Part shown: positions 1 through 10,579 of the stretch, piece by piece
How the letters are laid out: each line of letters starts with the position of its first letter
How positions within the stretch are numbered: the stretch's first letter is position 1
NCBI GenBank assembly: GCA_905221605.1
Contig: CAJNDS010002343.1
Location: 235,474-297,473 of the forward strand
Origin: Symbiodinium natans
Taxonomy: Eukaryota; Sar; Dinophyceae; Suessiales; Symbiodiniaceae
Direction: 5' to 3'
DNA length: 62,000 bases
Program-made: the position numbers and the translations under genes
Notes under the pieces: generated by a model
What the model saw: the letters and a program-made list of their open reading frames with translations, nothing else
What the model was told of the DNA's origin: nothing
The model's database searches: none

Positions 1-144
1 AACCCCTGTTTTGGCAAACGCCTTCTATAGGTTTAGGGTGCAGTCTATTGTCAGCGGATGTCAGCGGACCTTGGCGGTCTCAAGGCTGAGGGCCGCGCGG
101 ACACTTCACCGACACGCTCACGAAGGTCTGAAAGCTCTGCCTCT

Positions 145-184
145 TAGGGTTTAGGTTTAGGGTTTATAGGGTTTAGGGTTTATA
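145..184. repeat. Short TTTAGGG tract
   Basis: Four to five imperfect copies of the heptamer TTTAGGG, one carrying an inserted TA. It is an interstitial telomere-type tract with no subtelomeric context. Confidence 0.8.
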
Positions 185-1064
185 GGGACAAGTAAAAGAC
201 GAATATGCTGCGCATGGCGACTCGTTGCACGAAGGTGGCGGGCATTTAGGGCTTCGGGAAAGCCGACCTCCAGTCCAAGCATCCGCTTGACCTTTCAAAA
301 CCTTTGCGGGGAAAACACCCAAACCCCAATGACTCACATGCAAAAAATGGAAAGATGGTGCCAAGCCTCCAACCGTCGCCGGCCAGCCTTCAGGTCTGGG
401 CTACTTTCAGAACTACACTTCTGAACACCAAGTCGGGAAAGGTGCACCCCTTGCGTGAACACACAAGGTCCTCGCACATCTGCACATCACAGAACCCCGA
501 TATCATAAACGCAAAGTCAAGAGGCTCCCCTTCCAATATCAAAAAACAAAAAGGCCTCCGCTGCTTGCTGTGCTGCCAGCGCCAAGACGGCATCCTGAGT
601 GGCGGCCGCAGCCTCCGCCAGGGGATGCTGGGGGTGCGAAGGGCTTGAGGTGATTTAAGGCGGCTTAGGGCTTTTCTATACTCCCTTAATTAGACCCTTA
701 CTAACAACAATATGTTTAATATACTCTTGGGTTTTATATAAACAAAAATATATAAACAATTCCCCAGAGGGAATTAGTTTTAGAGAACTGGACTCGGGGT
801 TGCAGGGGAGAGGGGACTAATGCCAACTAAGCCTTTGGTTGGATGTTCTAAGGCTCCGTGCTTCATGAGCCTCCCAGATGACCGGCCGTGCTGTCAGCTA
901 CACTGCGCACTTGCGAGCTGCTATTATTCTGCTATTCGACTTTCATCCCCCCATCATTTGCAGCCACCCTCTGTCTCTCAGGGGCACCTCGGCCTCTGAG
1001 CGCGACAGAGTTCCGGAGACCTCGGCAGCCTGGCACAGGACTCCACTGGAACCTAAATGGCAAC

Positions 1065-1162
1065 CCCTAAGGCCCTAAAGGTCCCTATATAAGGAAGAGC
1101 CCCTATAAGTAACCCCTAAGTAACCTCTAAGGGCCCTAAGGTCCCTTAGAAGGTCCCCCGGC
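1065..1162. repeat. Small foldback-like cluster
   Basis: The motif AGGCCCTAAAGGTCCCTA is repeated near both ends, around a centre of CCCCTATAAGTAACC-like words. GGGCCC and CCCTTA words pair with each other, so the strand can fold. It resembles the other short foldback elements here in word content but is too degenerate to define ends. Confidence 0.4.
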
Positions 1163-1574
1163 TACAGCGGCTCGAGCTTCGGACTGCTTGGAGTCCAGCC
1201 TTCTGTCATATTTTTGGCTTTGGGGACACGGTTTTAACTAGGTTTTGCTTGAATCATTGCATCTGTGGCCGCCTGCTTCTAGCCCCTGAAACCCTTCAGC
1301 CAACAACAAAACCCCAAAAAAACCATGAAGCACCAATTCTCCAAAGCTGATGCACTTCCCCAAACCTGATGCCCTGCAACACTCTCCGACCATGTCTTCC
1401 CAATTTACCCTTTGCCTCTTCTGAGTCGAAGTTACGACAAGCCCTTGGAATCCACTCATCCTCTTAAGCCCCGCCGTAGCCTGGGCCTCCGCCTTGCGCA
1501 GTGCCTTCTGAGACCTGATCCAAGCATCCTCCTGGCCAAGTCTTCTTCACTTCGGACTTCGGGGCGTGGAACCA

Positions 1575-1702
1575 TTTTTGGGGGGCTAATTGGGGGGTTG
1601 ACGAGAATAAGGGACCCTAAGACATGCCCCAAATACTAGGATCCCCTTTAGGAAACCCCCAATACGGTACCCCCCAATATCGTACAGCCCCATTTAAGGG
1701 AT
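1575..1702. repeat. Small foldback-like cluster
   Basis: The left part (GGGGGGCTAATTGGGGGGTT) pairs loosely with the right part, which has two CCCCCAATA words followed by CCCCATTTAAGGGA. The length and the central GGATCC-like palindromic words resemble the foldback elements at 8.9, 27.1, 54.2 and 59.0 kb. Confidence 0.4.
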
Positions 1703-2001
1703 TTGAGGGCTTCAGCTTCCAGGATTGATGGCCAGGTCAATTTGCCCGATGTGGCAGCGTGCATACTTGCGGAGCTAAATCAACACGTTCACTTCATGGA
1801 TTCATGGCCAGGATGAAAGCCAGCTCTGATTATGCTCTTGCTTCAAGTTTGCTCCGCACAGGACTTCATGAAGGCAAGGTGCCCTCAAACACATTCCAAA
1901 CATCAGACTCTTGCAAGGACTCACCTTTGACCGACCTAGCCGAAACACACAATCAAGCCACTCAGACCACCTACTTTGCGGCATGCTAGCGCCAACTACA
2001 C

Positions 2002-2094
2002 ATGGCTGGCTTTGTGGCCTCTTTCCCCGAACGATCTGAGCATCTCCACGGAGTAAGCATGTTTCTGCTTTGTTGCCCGTGCGTCTGTTTCCGC
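2002..2094 (-). CDS. Possible internal exon, helical peptide
   Basis: On the minus strand an acceptor-like CCCGTGCAG is followed by exactly 31 codons (AETDARATKQKH...FGERGHKASH) and a GTGTAG donor-like site. The peptide is charged and amphipathic, as in a helix. A second reading on the same strand ends at a better GTGAGT donor near 1930, and the two cannot both be right. No family is recognised and there is no transcript support. Confidence 0.25.
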
Positions 2095-2584
2095 CTGCAC
2101 GGGGCGCCCTGTTTGGATTGTTTCGGGAGGGGGGGGGTGTGCGTGGGCTGTGGGCGGTCCACGAAGCGGGGGTGGTCTCCCCAGAGCCAACACCGGCCGG
2201 GTCGCGTAGGGGAAGGGCGTGACCGAATATGTGCTGTCTGTTGTTCCAAGACGCTGATCTAAGTCTGAACTGCACACCGCCAGCTGGGCGGAAATTGCCC
2301 ACGCCTGCCCTAAGCCTCACGCGAGGTGAATGCCTAGGCATTGCGACGTGCCTCCTCCTCGACGTACCGCTCCGATGCCTGCAAAGCTTGCAGTCTTAAG
2401 TCTTTGCAGTCTCCAGCGCTCTCAGCAGGATGGCTTCCCATGTCCGCTCGTAAGGACAATGCGTCTTGATGATGCATGTGTATCCAAGAGGCTGATCCAG
2501 GTGCAATGGCTGCCGCATGAGGTCGAGGATTCCGAACATCGAAAATTCAAACCCTTCAACTCTGCACCCAAGATTCTGAAGCAC

Positions 2585-2758
2585 CTAAGCCTGAATACTC
2601 GGCTTTTGAAGCTGATCAGAACACCTCAGAAGAAGCCACCCTCCTTCCGCTGCCTCCTTAGCACGCTGAAGTGCAGCCAAGCGGAGCTGCATCTGCTGGA
2701 GCTCCTGGGCGCAGACTTCGATGACTCCGATTTCGGCCGCTTTCTGAGGGCTGTCACC
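2585..2758 (-). CDS. Possible exon with coiled-coil peptide
   Basis: The minus strand reads open for 57 codons to a TAG at 2585. Its core AAEIGVIEVCAQELQQMQLR continues with LAALQRAKEAAEGG, which has heptad-like spacing of Leu, Ile and Met typical of a short coiled coil. Third-position choice looks more coding than the overlapping plus-strand frame. No start codon or convincing splice pair is visible, so it may be a relic. Function unknown. Confidence 0.22.
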   Translation of the reverse strand, partial: GDSPQKAAEIGVIEVCAQELQQMQLRLAALQRAKEAAEGGWLLLRCSDQLQKPSIQA

Positions 2759-3163
2759 GGTTGCTTGGGGTTTCGTGTTAAGCTAGGAGTTGCTTTTGTT
2801 TCGGTTCCGTTTGGGGCTTGGGGAACGATGGGAAGAACTGTCCCTGAGTAGCAAGACATTTTGTTCTGCAGACTTTGTGGGAATGTTTGGATTCGTGACG
2901 GTGCTTAAAGGCTTAAAGAGTTTGGGCGGCTTGGCTGGGGGGCTTTGCTTGCAAAGAGGTGTAGCCCCGCGGCCTTGTCGCAAAAAGGGCAGGCTCTGGG
3001 CCCTCCCGGATAACGCCTGGTCCCTGGATCCGCCCCATTAAGCCAATCCAAAACGCACCTCCTCGTACGTCTCCGAAGCGCTCGCCCGGGCCTCGCGCGC
3101 ACTTCAGGCATGGGAGATGCAAGGAAGGAGATGGAGGGTTCTGCAGGGCCTGCATGGTTCTGT

Positions 3164-3274
3164 CATATGGGTGGCTGTAAAAATTCTGGTCCCTTTTAAA
3201 TTCCTATTATCATACGGCACCTAATATTTTAAGGGTACCCCAAAAGGACCATGATTTTGAGAACCACCCATATG
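3164..3274. mobile_element. 111-bp foldback (MITE-like) element
   Basis: The left end CATATGGGTGGCTGTAAAAA and the reverse complement of the right end (CATATGGGTGGTTCTCAAAA) match for about 35 bp with several mismatches. They bracket an AT-rich centre that includes GGTCCCTTTTAAATTCC. Size, terminal inverted repeats and lack of coding capacity fit a non-autonomous miniature element. No target duplication was found. Confidence 0.6.
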
Positions 3275-3379
3275 GAGCCAAACAGTGTAGGGTTAGAGCC
3301 TGCCCTCTGCGTCTCCAGAGCTCGTAGCTGTGACGGACGACGAAGCTTCGACAGATGCGTTGCTGCAATTGTTGTTGGA

Positions 3380-3725
3380 CTTGTTCTTGTTGTGGTCTTG
3401 CTCTTTTTGTTCTTCTTGTTATTGTTGTTCGTCTGCCTTAGTCTTCTTCTGACTCTTTTGATTGTTCTTCTTGTTTTTCTTCTTCCTCTTCCCGTCCTTC
3501 TTATTGTTCGTTCTCTTGCTCTCTTGTTCTCTTGCTCCTTTGCTCGCTCTTGCTCTCTTGCAATCTTGCTCTCCTGCTCTTTTGCTCTCTTGTACTCTTG
3601 TTCTCTTGTTCTCTTGTACTCTTGTTGTCTTGTTCTCGTGTTCTCTTGCTCTTTGGTTTCTTCTCTGATGTTCTCTTGCTCTCTCGTTCTCTGGTTCTCT
3701 TGTTCTCTTGTTCCCTTGTTCTCCC
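3380..3725. repeat. Pyrimidine-rich TCTTG microsatellite tract
   Basis: About 345 bp, almost all C and T, built from CTCTTGTTCT/CTCTTGCTC words with a loose period of 6 and 10 bp. Long frames across it (Arg/Glu/Gln-rich on minus, Leu/Cys/Ser-rich on plus) are artefacts of the simple sequence. Confidence 0.85.
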
Positions 3726-3772
3726 GAATGGGAAAGACTGCAAGACAGGTCTCCATCGCCACACTGATACAA

Positions 3773-5110
3773 CGACGGAGCAGTTCTTCCAACAAGGCCC
3801 TTGCAACACACCGAAGGGGATTGTTCTGGCTCAGCATACAAACATCACCCCAGTTGAAGGACGAGCCTTCGTCGGAGATTCTCTTTCAGATCTCATCCGA
3901 GTGGAACGATTGTAAGGTCTTCATCGCCACACAGCTGAATTGCAACTGACACAGCGACGGAGGACTGCTTGCAAACAAGGCCCAAAACACGCAGGGACTA
4001 GGTCCGGCTCAACACAAAAAAACCACCCCAGATGAAGGATAAATCTTCCGTCGGACCAACGACGGAGCAGATCTTGCAACAGGGCCCTTGCAACACACCG
4101 AAGGAGGTTGTTCTGGCTCAGCATACAAACATCACCCCAGTTGAAGGACGAGCCTTCGTCGGAGATTCTCTTTCAGATCTCATCCGAGTGGAACGATTGT
4201 AAGGTCTTCATCGCCACACAGCTGAATTGCAACTGACACAGCGACGGAGGACTGCTTGCAAACAAGGCCCAAAACACGCAGGGACTAGGTCCGGCTCAAC
4301 ACAAAAAAACCACCCCAGATGAAGGATAAATCTTCCGTCGGACCAACGACGGAGCAGATCTTGCAACAGGGCCCTTGCAACACACCGAAGGAGGTTGTTC
4401 TGGCTCAGCATACAAACATCACCCCAGTTGAAGGACGAGCCTTCGTCGGAGATTCTCTTTCAGATCTCATCCGAGTGGAACGATTGTAAGGTCTTCATCG
4501 CCGCACAGCTGAATTGCAACTGACACAGCGACGGAGGACTTCTTGCAAACAAGGCCCAAAAAACGCAGGGACTTTTCTTAGGTCCGGCTCAACACAAAAA
4601 ACACCCCAGATGAAGGAAAAATCTTCCGTCGGACCAACGCCGGAGCAGATCTTACAACAGGGCCCTTGCAACACACCGAAGGAGGTTGTTCTGGCTCAGC
4701 ATACAAACATCACCCCAGTTGAAGGACGACCTTCGTCGGAGATTCTCTTTCAGATCTCATCCGAGTGGAACGATTGCAAGTTAGGTCTTCATCGCCGCAC
4801 AGTCGGAGTACAACTGACACAGCGACGGAGCAGGTCTTCCAACAAGGCTCTCGCAACACACCGAAGGGGATTGTTCTGGCTCAGCGTATAAACATCACCC
4901 CAGTTGAAGGACGAGCCTTCGTCGGAGATTCTCTTTCAGATCTCATCCGAGTGGAACGATTGTAAGGTCTTCATCGCCGCACAGCCGGATTACAACAGAC
5001 AGCGACGGAGCAGTTCTTACAACAAGGCCCTTTCCGCATGCCGCCGGAAATAGACCTGCCTCGGCACAATAGGACGACTTCCGCTGCAGGACTTCGTCGG
5101 AGGTTCGTTC
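3773..5110. repeat. Two-module tandem satellite (287-bp and 180-bp units)
   Basis: The anchor CGACGGAGCAG recurs at 3773, 4060, 4347, 4638 (one change), 4823 and 5003. Three spacings are about 287-291 bp and the last two are about 180-185 bp. The long unit is an A module (about 180 bp, GGCTCAGCATACAAACATCA region) plus a shorter, related B module (GGTCCGGCTCAACACAAAAA region). The short units are A only. The copies at 3921-4124 and 4208-4411 give identical translations, so the expansion is recent. Minus-strand frames share MLSQNN.LRCVARALL but stop in each unit, so the array is not a gene. Divergent A-like sequence continues to about 5250. Confidence 0.9.
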
Positions 5111-5249
5111 AGGTTTCATTCTAGCAGGGCGTTTGCAAGTCGCATCATAGCTGCACTACAACTCACCACCGACTGGGCAACTGGGCAAAGCAAATGCCTG
5201 TGCCAGAAGGCCCTTTCAACACTGCGCTCAAGAAGGGTCAGGGTCCTTG

Positions 5250-6494
5250 TTGGCACACCTGGAGTGAGTGTAGGTGAGTGAGCGAATGAGGGGTGAAGCC
5301 TGAATCATCACCGGTCCAACCGTTTACGTGCCAAGTCCTTCGCACTGCATGCAGCACATCTGCTGGCTCAGCCATATCATCAAAAAGCTATGCGGCGTGC
5401 AGTCCATGATGGCTTTTTAAAAGTGCAGCTCAAGATGCAACGGCCACTATTTGAAGCAAAACTTAGCCGCCGGACACGTGGAGATTTCAGTTGCAATCAC
5501 AAAAGATTCAATATAAAGCAACAGGAACTGCAGCAACGCTTGCACAACTAGCGCCACTAACCTAGGACCTAAGCTGTACCAGAACCCCACGAAACAGCCG
5601 ATTTCGGAAGATCGACACTTGGTTTCAACCCCTAAGTAACCCTGTGAGGTGCTGCAACTTGTTTTCTGCCATGAGCCACGGCATCTGACGCATCACCGAA
5701 GCATTCCATGAGAACAGCCCCAAAGGAACAGAAGCTCTGCACAGACTCTAGAAGGGAAAAAGCAGCTTCCTCCCTTCCTGCACCGTTTCCTATAAGAAAT
5801 AAGCACTGGTCTTCAATCCCTGTATACATAATCCCTATATAGCTTTGCTATATCCCCTACCCTAGAATCCTCCATTCAGGCCCCAACAAGTGCCTCCGTT
5901 CCAAGGGTCGATCCCACAGGCTTCGAATACGCCCTGCCATGCAAAGAATTTGGGGCACGACGCCCCAGACAGATTTCTGTTTTCCGGAGGATGTTGCTGC
6001 TGCGCCAATGAAGCCGCAAGCGGTTGAAAGAATTCGAACATCCTGCTGCCGCAAGGGTCCGTGCGTTTTGACTCAGACCACAAGCAACACAAACTGAGGG
6101 TGTATGCAATATGGGCCACCATGACAATGCATGAAGCATTACGGCTAGCCGCTTCGGAGCGACAGTCAGCATGATAGCTGTGGAGCAGACTCCACAGGGT
6201 TGCAGCTCTCTCACACCCCGATCATCGGAAGAGGATCACATGCAAGCCTCGAGTCACCAGCGACTGACACATGCTCAAGTTCAACAACCCTTTAAAACCT
6301 ACCCTAGATAATGTTCGCAGGAGGCCTGGACGGCCTTGGGCGTCTGCGGCCTGCACTCATTCTGCAGGACGACGTTGCAAATCTTCGTTTCTGGTGTTGA
6401 GCTGCAGATGTCAGGGCACAGGAAATGGCTTTCGAACTTCCCCCGGAGGCTGGAGCTTCCGGGCACCTGACATACCCAAGCTGAAAAGAAAAGA
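5250..6494. other. No supported gene
   Basis: Unique-looking sequence. A small inverted motif (TATATAGCTTTGCTATAT) lies at 5836-5853. Frames on the minus strand around 5630-6210 are short and unconvincing. Confidence 0.4.
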
Positions 6495-6733
6495 ATGAGG
6501 TCCGCGTGTTCCTACCGAAAGCATTTCGATGCCGTTATTGGAAACATGTGCACTTCATGGATTGTCGACAGCCAGGACCTCAAGGGATGCCTACAGCAGG
6601 ATTCACAAATGAACCCGCGCGAGGCCAATGTCTATGACGACATATGCCACTCTGCTAGTCTTTCGCGAGGCAGAAGCCGCTTGAATTGTCAAAGCTGGAT
6701 ATTGACACAGGGCTTAGACACCAGTTTCAAATG
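6495..6733 (+). CDS. Possible exon ending at a GTGAGT donor
   Basis: The plus frame from an ATG at 6495 stays open for about 80 codons. It reaches TTTCAAAT followed by GTGAGTAAG, a strong donor-like sequence at about 6734. The peptide (HFDAVIGNMCTSWIVDSQDL and onward) has mixed composition without simple repeats. It lies convergent to the 3' end of the RCC1-repeat gene on the other strand. No family recognised. Confidence 0.27.
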
Positions 6734-6896
6734 TGAGTAAGAATGTCAAGACAAGGTCTCTGCAAACGATATTACCTCGCGGTTTGTCCGCAGCCCGCAA
6801 AAGAAATGCTTGCAAACGGTCGCTGCCTCAAGCTAGAGATTGTGGCAAAGGGTGTTGACGCTGCAGAAACACTGTGCTTCTGTTCCTACAAAGTCG

Positions 6897-8251
6897 TCAG
6901 CGTTGCTTCTGGCCCCAGGTCACAAGAGAACCATCGACACGAATTGCAGCAAAATCCGAGCCGTTGGCTTGGATCTGCTGCACACCCTGCAGCTCATCTT
7001 GGACAAGACTGCTGTCGCTGTCTCCCCAGGTCACAACAGTGCCATTGCCCAAAATCGCAGCAAAGGCAAACGGAGATGCTTGGATCTGCTGCACGTCCTT
7101 AAGCTGACCTTGGACGGCCCTGCTATTACCACCACGGCCATCATCGCCCCAGGTCACAACAGACCCATCGCCCAGAATGGCAGCAAAAGCGTCGCTCGTA
7201 GCTTGGATCTGACGCACGTCCTTGAGCTGGTCTTCCACCTCACTGCAGTCGCCACCGCTGCCTTCATCACCCCAGGTCACGACGGACCCATCGCCCAGAA
7301 CGGCGGCAAATGCGAAATCGGTAGCTTGGATCTGCTGCACATCCTGCAGCCGATGTTGTGCGTCACTGCTGTCGCCGCCGCTGAAAGAACGGCCCCAGGT
7401 CACAACAGACCCATCGCCCCGAATGGCAGCAAACGACACCAAAGTTGCTTGGATCTGCCGCACGTCTTTAAGCTGATGAGCGACCGCACTGCTGTCACCA
7501 CCACGGGCTGCATTGCCCCAGGTCACAACGGACCCATCGCACAGAATGGCAGCAAAAGCCGACATGGTGGCTTGGATGTGCTGCACGCCCTTGAGCTCAT
7601 TTTGGACAGCACTGCTGTCACCACCATTGTCAGCATCACCCCAGGTCACAACAGACCCATCACCGAGAACGGCAGCAAAAGCTGTGTTGTGGGCTTGGAT
7701 CTGTCGCACGTCCTTCAACTGGTCTTGCACAGCACTGCTGTCTCCACCATGGTCAGTGGAACCCCACGTGACCACAGACCCGTCGTCCAGAATGGCAGCA
7801 AATGCTTCCTCAGATGCCTGGATCTGCTTCACGTCCATCAGCTGATGTTGCACACGACGACAGTCCGCAGCGCCCCAGGTCACAACAGACCCATCGCCCA
7901 GTATAGCAGCAACGCCCACCCCAGATGCTTGGATCTGTCGCACATCCTGCAGCTGCCGTCTGATATCCCCCCCCCCTCGCGCCGGGCGCCAAGGATCGCT
8001 GCAAAAGCAGCAATGTTGGTGTGAACAATGCTGCTCATCTGCAAGGTGAGCACATCACCACTCCGCAACCTAGACTCCCCAAGAGTGGCTGCTGAGTTCA
8101 GAATGCTTGCAGAAGAGTCCACGAGTCGGCCCCGGCCAACTTGCAGAGTCTGCTGTGCCCTGTTGTTGAACGAGCCTACCCACTCCTCCTCTTCTGCTTC
8201 GAGTGACGCTGTCCTGCCACTTAGCAGGCTCACCTGAATGGTAAGGGGCAT
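6897..8251 (-). CDS. Ubiquitin-like plus RCC1-type repeat protein (frameshifted)
   Basis: The best start is the ATG at 8251, giving MPLTIQVSLLSGRTASLEAE. This opens a domain of about 75 residues with ubiquitin-like spacing (hydrophobic strands, then SRLRSGDVLTLQ). It is followed by nine repeats of about 41 residues, each with FAAILGDGSVVTWG near the start and QLKDVRQIQA at the end, as in dinoflagellate RCC1/HERC-annotated proteins. RCC1-type repeats form beta-propeller blades; the partner here is unknown. The frame breaks near 7969-7978 at a run of ten C (G on the coding strand), where one added or two removed bases would restore it. Just before the break a repeat has lost its DGSVVTWGD part (FAAILG runs straight into ARREGG). 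The frame ends at 6897 after TWGQKQR, so 3' exons or repeats may be missing. It may be a pseudogene, or intact with a homopolymer sequencing error. Confidence 0.8.
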
Positions 8252-8505
8252 GGTGCTACGCAGGCAACCCTCACTCCGACAATGGTTCTCGCCTTGGGCC
8301 AATCGCCTCAGTGTTCAAGGGCTTTAAGGTTCGGACCTGGCACTTTACGATTCGATAAAGTTTCGTATTTGGGGGGGGTGGGGGAAATACCCCAGATTAG
8401 GGCCGCCCTGGCCTCTTTCTCGGCGCGCAGTTCCTGGAAGAGCGTGCGCTGCCTCGTCTCTGCATGCCGCACCTCAGCGCTGTCTACTCTCAGTGAAGGA
8501 CAGTG
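8252..8505. other. Upstream flank of the RCC1-repeat gene
   Basis: In-frame upstream codons to 8302 exist but look non-coding. No TTTT-box or other promoter motif could be singled out. Confidence 0.3.
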
Positions 8506-8567
8506 GGGTTTGGGGTTTGGGGTTTAGGGTTTGGGGTTTGGGGTTTAGGGTTTAGGGTTTAGTTTAG
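8506..8567. repeat. TTTAGGG/TTTGGGG tract
   Basis: About eight heptamers mixing TTTAGGG and TTTGGGG: an interstitial telomere-type tract. Confidence 0.85.
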
Positions 8568-8884
8568 TGGGGACGGCGGGCATCATACAACTCGTCTCTA
8601 CAGCAAGCCGCGCAAGCCGTGAAGTGGTGGCTTGAACTTCTAAGACTCCACGACACCCCAAGATACCCCAACCCGCCCCGACCCTGAAGCCAGAAACCTC
8701 CCCAAAATGGAAGTACGCGTGAAGGGTACATTCCAAAGTTCAGGGATCTTGGGATGCCAGTTCATCCTACTCAGGAACTGTGACCACAGCTCGTTTTGCC
8801 GTTGCTTGTGATTCACGGAATCTCCACGCGGCCTAAACACGAGCGGGGTTCCCTGCCCAAGTCCCAACCTTACTGTTGGTTAGT

Positions 8885-9040
8885 AGGGAATTGGGGGAAT
8901 GAGGTACCCTCTTTAATCCCTTCAAGGGTATGATATAATATAGGGCCCTCATTCCCTCTATAATCCCTTAAAGGGCATATATGGGGCCCTCTATAATCCC
9001 TTAAAGGGTATCTGTAGGGCCCGAATTCCCTCATCCCCTG
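8885..9040. mobile_element. Nested palindromic foldback cluster
   Basis: Three copies of a palindromic core (TATAATCCCTTAAAGGGYAT or close) lie at about 8910, 8970 and 8993. They are separated by AGGGCCC/GGGGCCC words and bracketed by GGGAATGAGGTACCCTC on the left and GGGCCCGAATTCCCTCAT on the right. The arrangement has both direct and inverted symmetry. It looks like a foldback element that duplicated internally. It has no coding capacity. Confidence 0.55.
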
Positions 9041-9125
9041 CCAGCCGACAGAAAGCAACCGCAGCCGGGACCCAGGCCCGACTGCGCGCTTCGGTGCGCA
9101 TCGCGGCCATCCCGGTCCTTGAGAG

Positions 9126-9190
9126 GGTTTAGGGTTTAGGGTTTAGGGTTTAGGGTCTAGGGTTTAGGGTTTAGGGTTTAGGGTTTAGGG
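9126..9190. repeat. TTTAGGG tract
   Basis: Nine near-perfect TTTAGGG heptamers. Confidence 0.9.
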
Positions 9191-9587
9191 CTTAGAGCCC
9201 CCTTCTCTCCCCACCGTGTCGTGACATGCTGCGAAGCCCCCCTTTTTCAACGGAGCACTCTTCTCGCCGGAAATGGGGGGCTCGGAGCTGGGCCCCTGGC
9301 CTCTCCAGGCGCTCCCTGGGCTCCTTGAACTCCTCGGGCTCCTGGGGCTCCTGGAAAGGACTCCCAAAGAGTCAGTCCGCCCCCCCCCCTCTTTTGAACA
9401 ACCCCTCCCCAAACAAAAAAACCAAAACAGAAGTAGGAACTATAGGACAAATTATGGACAGATCATGTGACGTGGAGACTGGGAGGGCGATGGACAGATC
9501 CTTCGAGGAAACCCTTCCGGGCTGAGGGCCGGGGGCAAACCTTATTCTGCGAGCTCCTTGGGTTGTGTGCGCCACGCTGCGGGTAGA

Positions 9588-9648
9588 GGGTTTAGGGTTT
9601 AGGGTTCAGGGTTTAGGGTTTAGGGTTTAGGGTTTAGGGTTTAGGGGC
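9588..9648. repeat. TTTAGGG tract
   Basis: Eight heptamers, one changed to TTCAGGG. Confidence 0.9.
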
Positions 9649-9958
9649 ATTCTTCGATGTCCTTGGGCCCTTGGGGCTTTTTCAGGGTTTGAGGGTGTTC
9701 CCCCTAAGTGCTGCGGGCGAGGATGAGGTGGGCAAGCAGGGGGCGCCATGGTTTCAGACGATGGGGTCAGGGTGGGCCCCAGCGACTCGTGGGGCTTCTG
9801 CAGCATTTCTCACAGCATGATCCCAGAATGCTTAGGGTATTGGGTTGGGGTTTAGGGTTCACAAAAAACAAAAAAATCCAAGAAAAGCTCGACTTCCTCG
9901 CGCAAATCACAATCTCCCGATCCTCCTGCTGGGCACACCCCGGCTGAGCGTGGAGGCC

Positions 9959-10293
9959 TGCTTTCTCGGCAGCCTGGGCAGTGGCTAGGAAGAGACACTC
10001 AAGGCTGTCCAAGTACTCCAGAAGATCCATCATCAATCGCAGTGTTTAGAAGCTGCTCCCTACAGCACAAAGGGATTGCATGAAGGACAGGCTTTGACTC
10101 AGGATAAACGACCTTGATACCTGCGTTTGTACCCTTTCCCAAGACCCTCAATGCTGTGCCCACTCTCAATTTTCTAGATTTCTTTTCCCCACGGCCACAT
10201 ACAACCGCCAAGAACTGCAAGATTTGCGAGGCCTCTGTCACGGCACGCTGCGTGCGCTCCGATTGCCGGAGCTCTGCGTGCGCCTCCTGACGG
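9959..10293 (-). CDS. Possible two-exon coiled-coil gene fragment
   Basis: The first piece (10293-10203) follows an AG. It encodes a Gln/Glu/Ala-rich helical segment containing RQEAHAELRQSERTQRAVTE and ending SQILQFLAV just before GTATGT. The second piece (about 10015-9959) follows GGAG and reads YLDSLECLFLATAQAAEKA, again amphipathic. Both junctions are phase 0, so the two can join in frame across an intron of about 187 bp. This is a splice model read by eye; an alternative is two unrelated relics. No domain recognised. Confidence 0.33.
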
Positions 10294-10544
10294 CTCACCC
10301 TTTAGGAGACCTTCTTTACGGGGGTTTGCTCTGAGTTTACGGAGTTACTCTGAGTGTACTGAGTTTGCCGAGGCGAAAAAAAACATGATGACAAGCATGT
10401 CAAAGCTTCAAGGCCCGGCCCACTCTGGCCCAGCCAGGGACAGAGTGAACTGAGAGCAGCCTTACGATTCAAAGACTTCTTGAATCTCCTAAAGACGTCT
10501 CGTCCAAGACCCCCGATTCAATCCGATGCACTAGAAGATCGCCT

Positions 10545-10573
10545 CCCCCCCCCCCCCCCCAAAAAAAAAAAAA
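10545..10573. repeat. C16 followed by A13 homopolymers
   Basis: Sixteen C run directly into thirteen A. The abrupt junction is unusual, and its exact length is likely to be unreliable in the assembly. Confidence 0.9.
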
Positions 10574-10579
10574 GAAAGC

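Larger units (their letters stand above)
1..2000. other. Repeat-rich stretch without a confident gene
   Basis: No open frame here looks convincingly coding. It holds a short telomere-type tract (about 145-184), an AT-rich patch around 670-780, and two clusters of GGNCCC/CCTTA-type inverted motifs listed separately (1065-1162 and 1575-1702). Confidence 0.5.

Noticed and set aside
3229-3949. Long frames on both strands (Arg/Glu/Gln-rich minus, Leu/Cys-rich plus)
   Set aside because: They translate the TCTTG pyrimidine repeat and part of the satellite. They have no non-repeat core and both strands are equally open.
6840-8024. 394-codon plus frame over the RCC1-repeat gene
   Set aside because: It is the antisense shadow of the 41-residue repeats; its periodicity comes from the real minus-strand gene.
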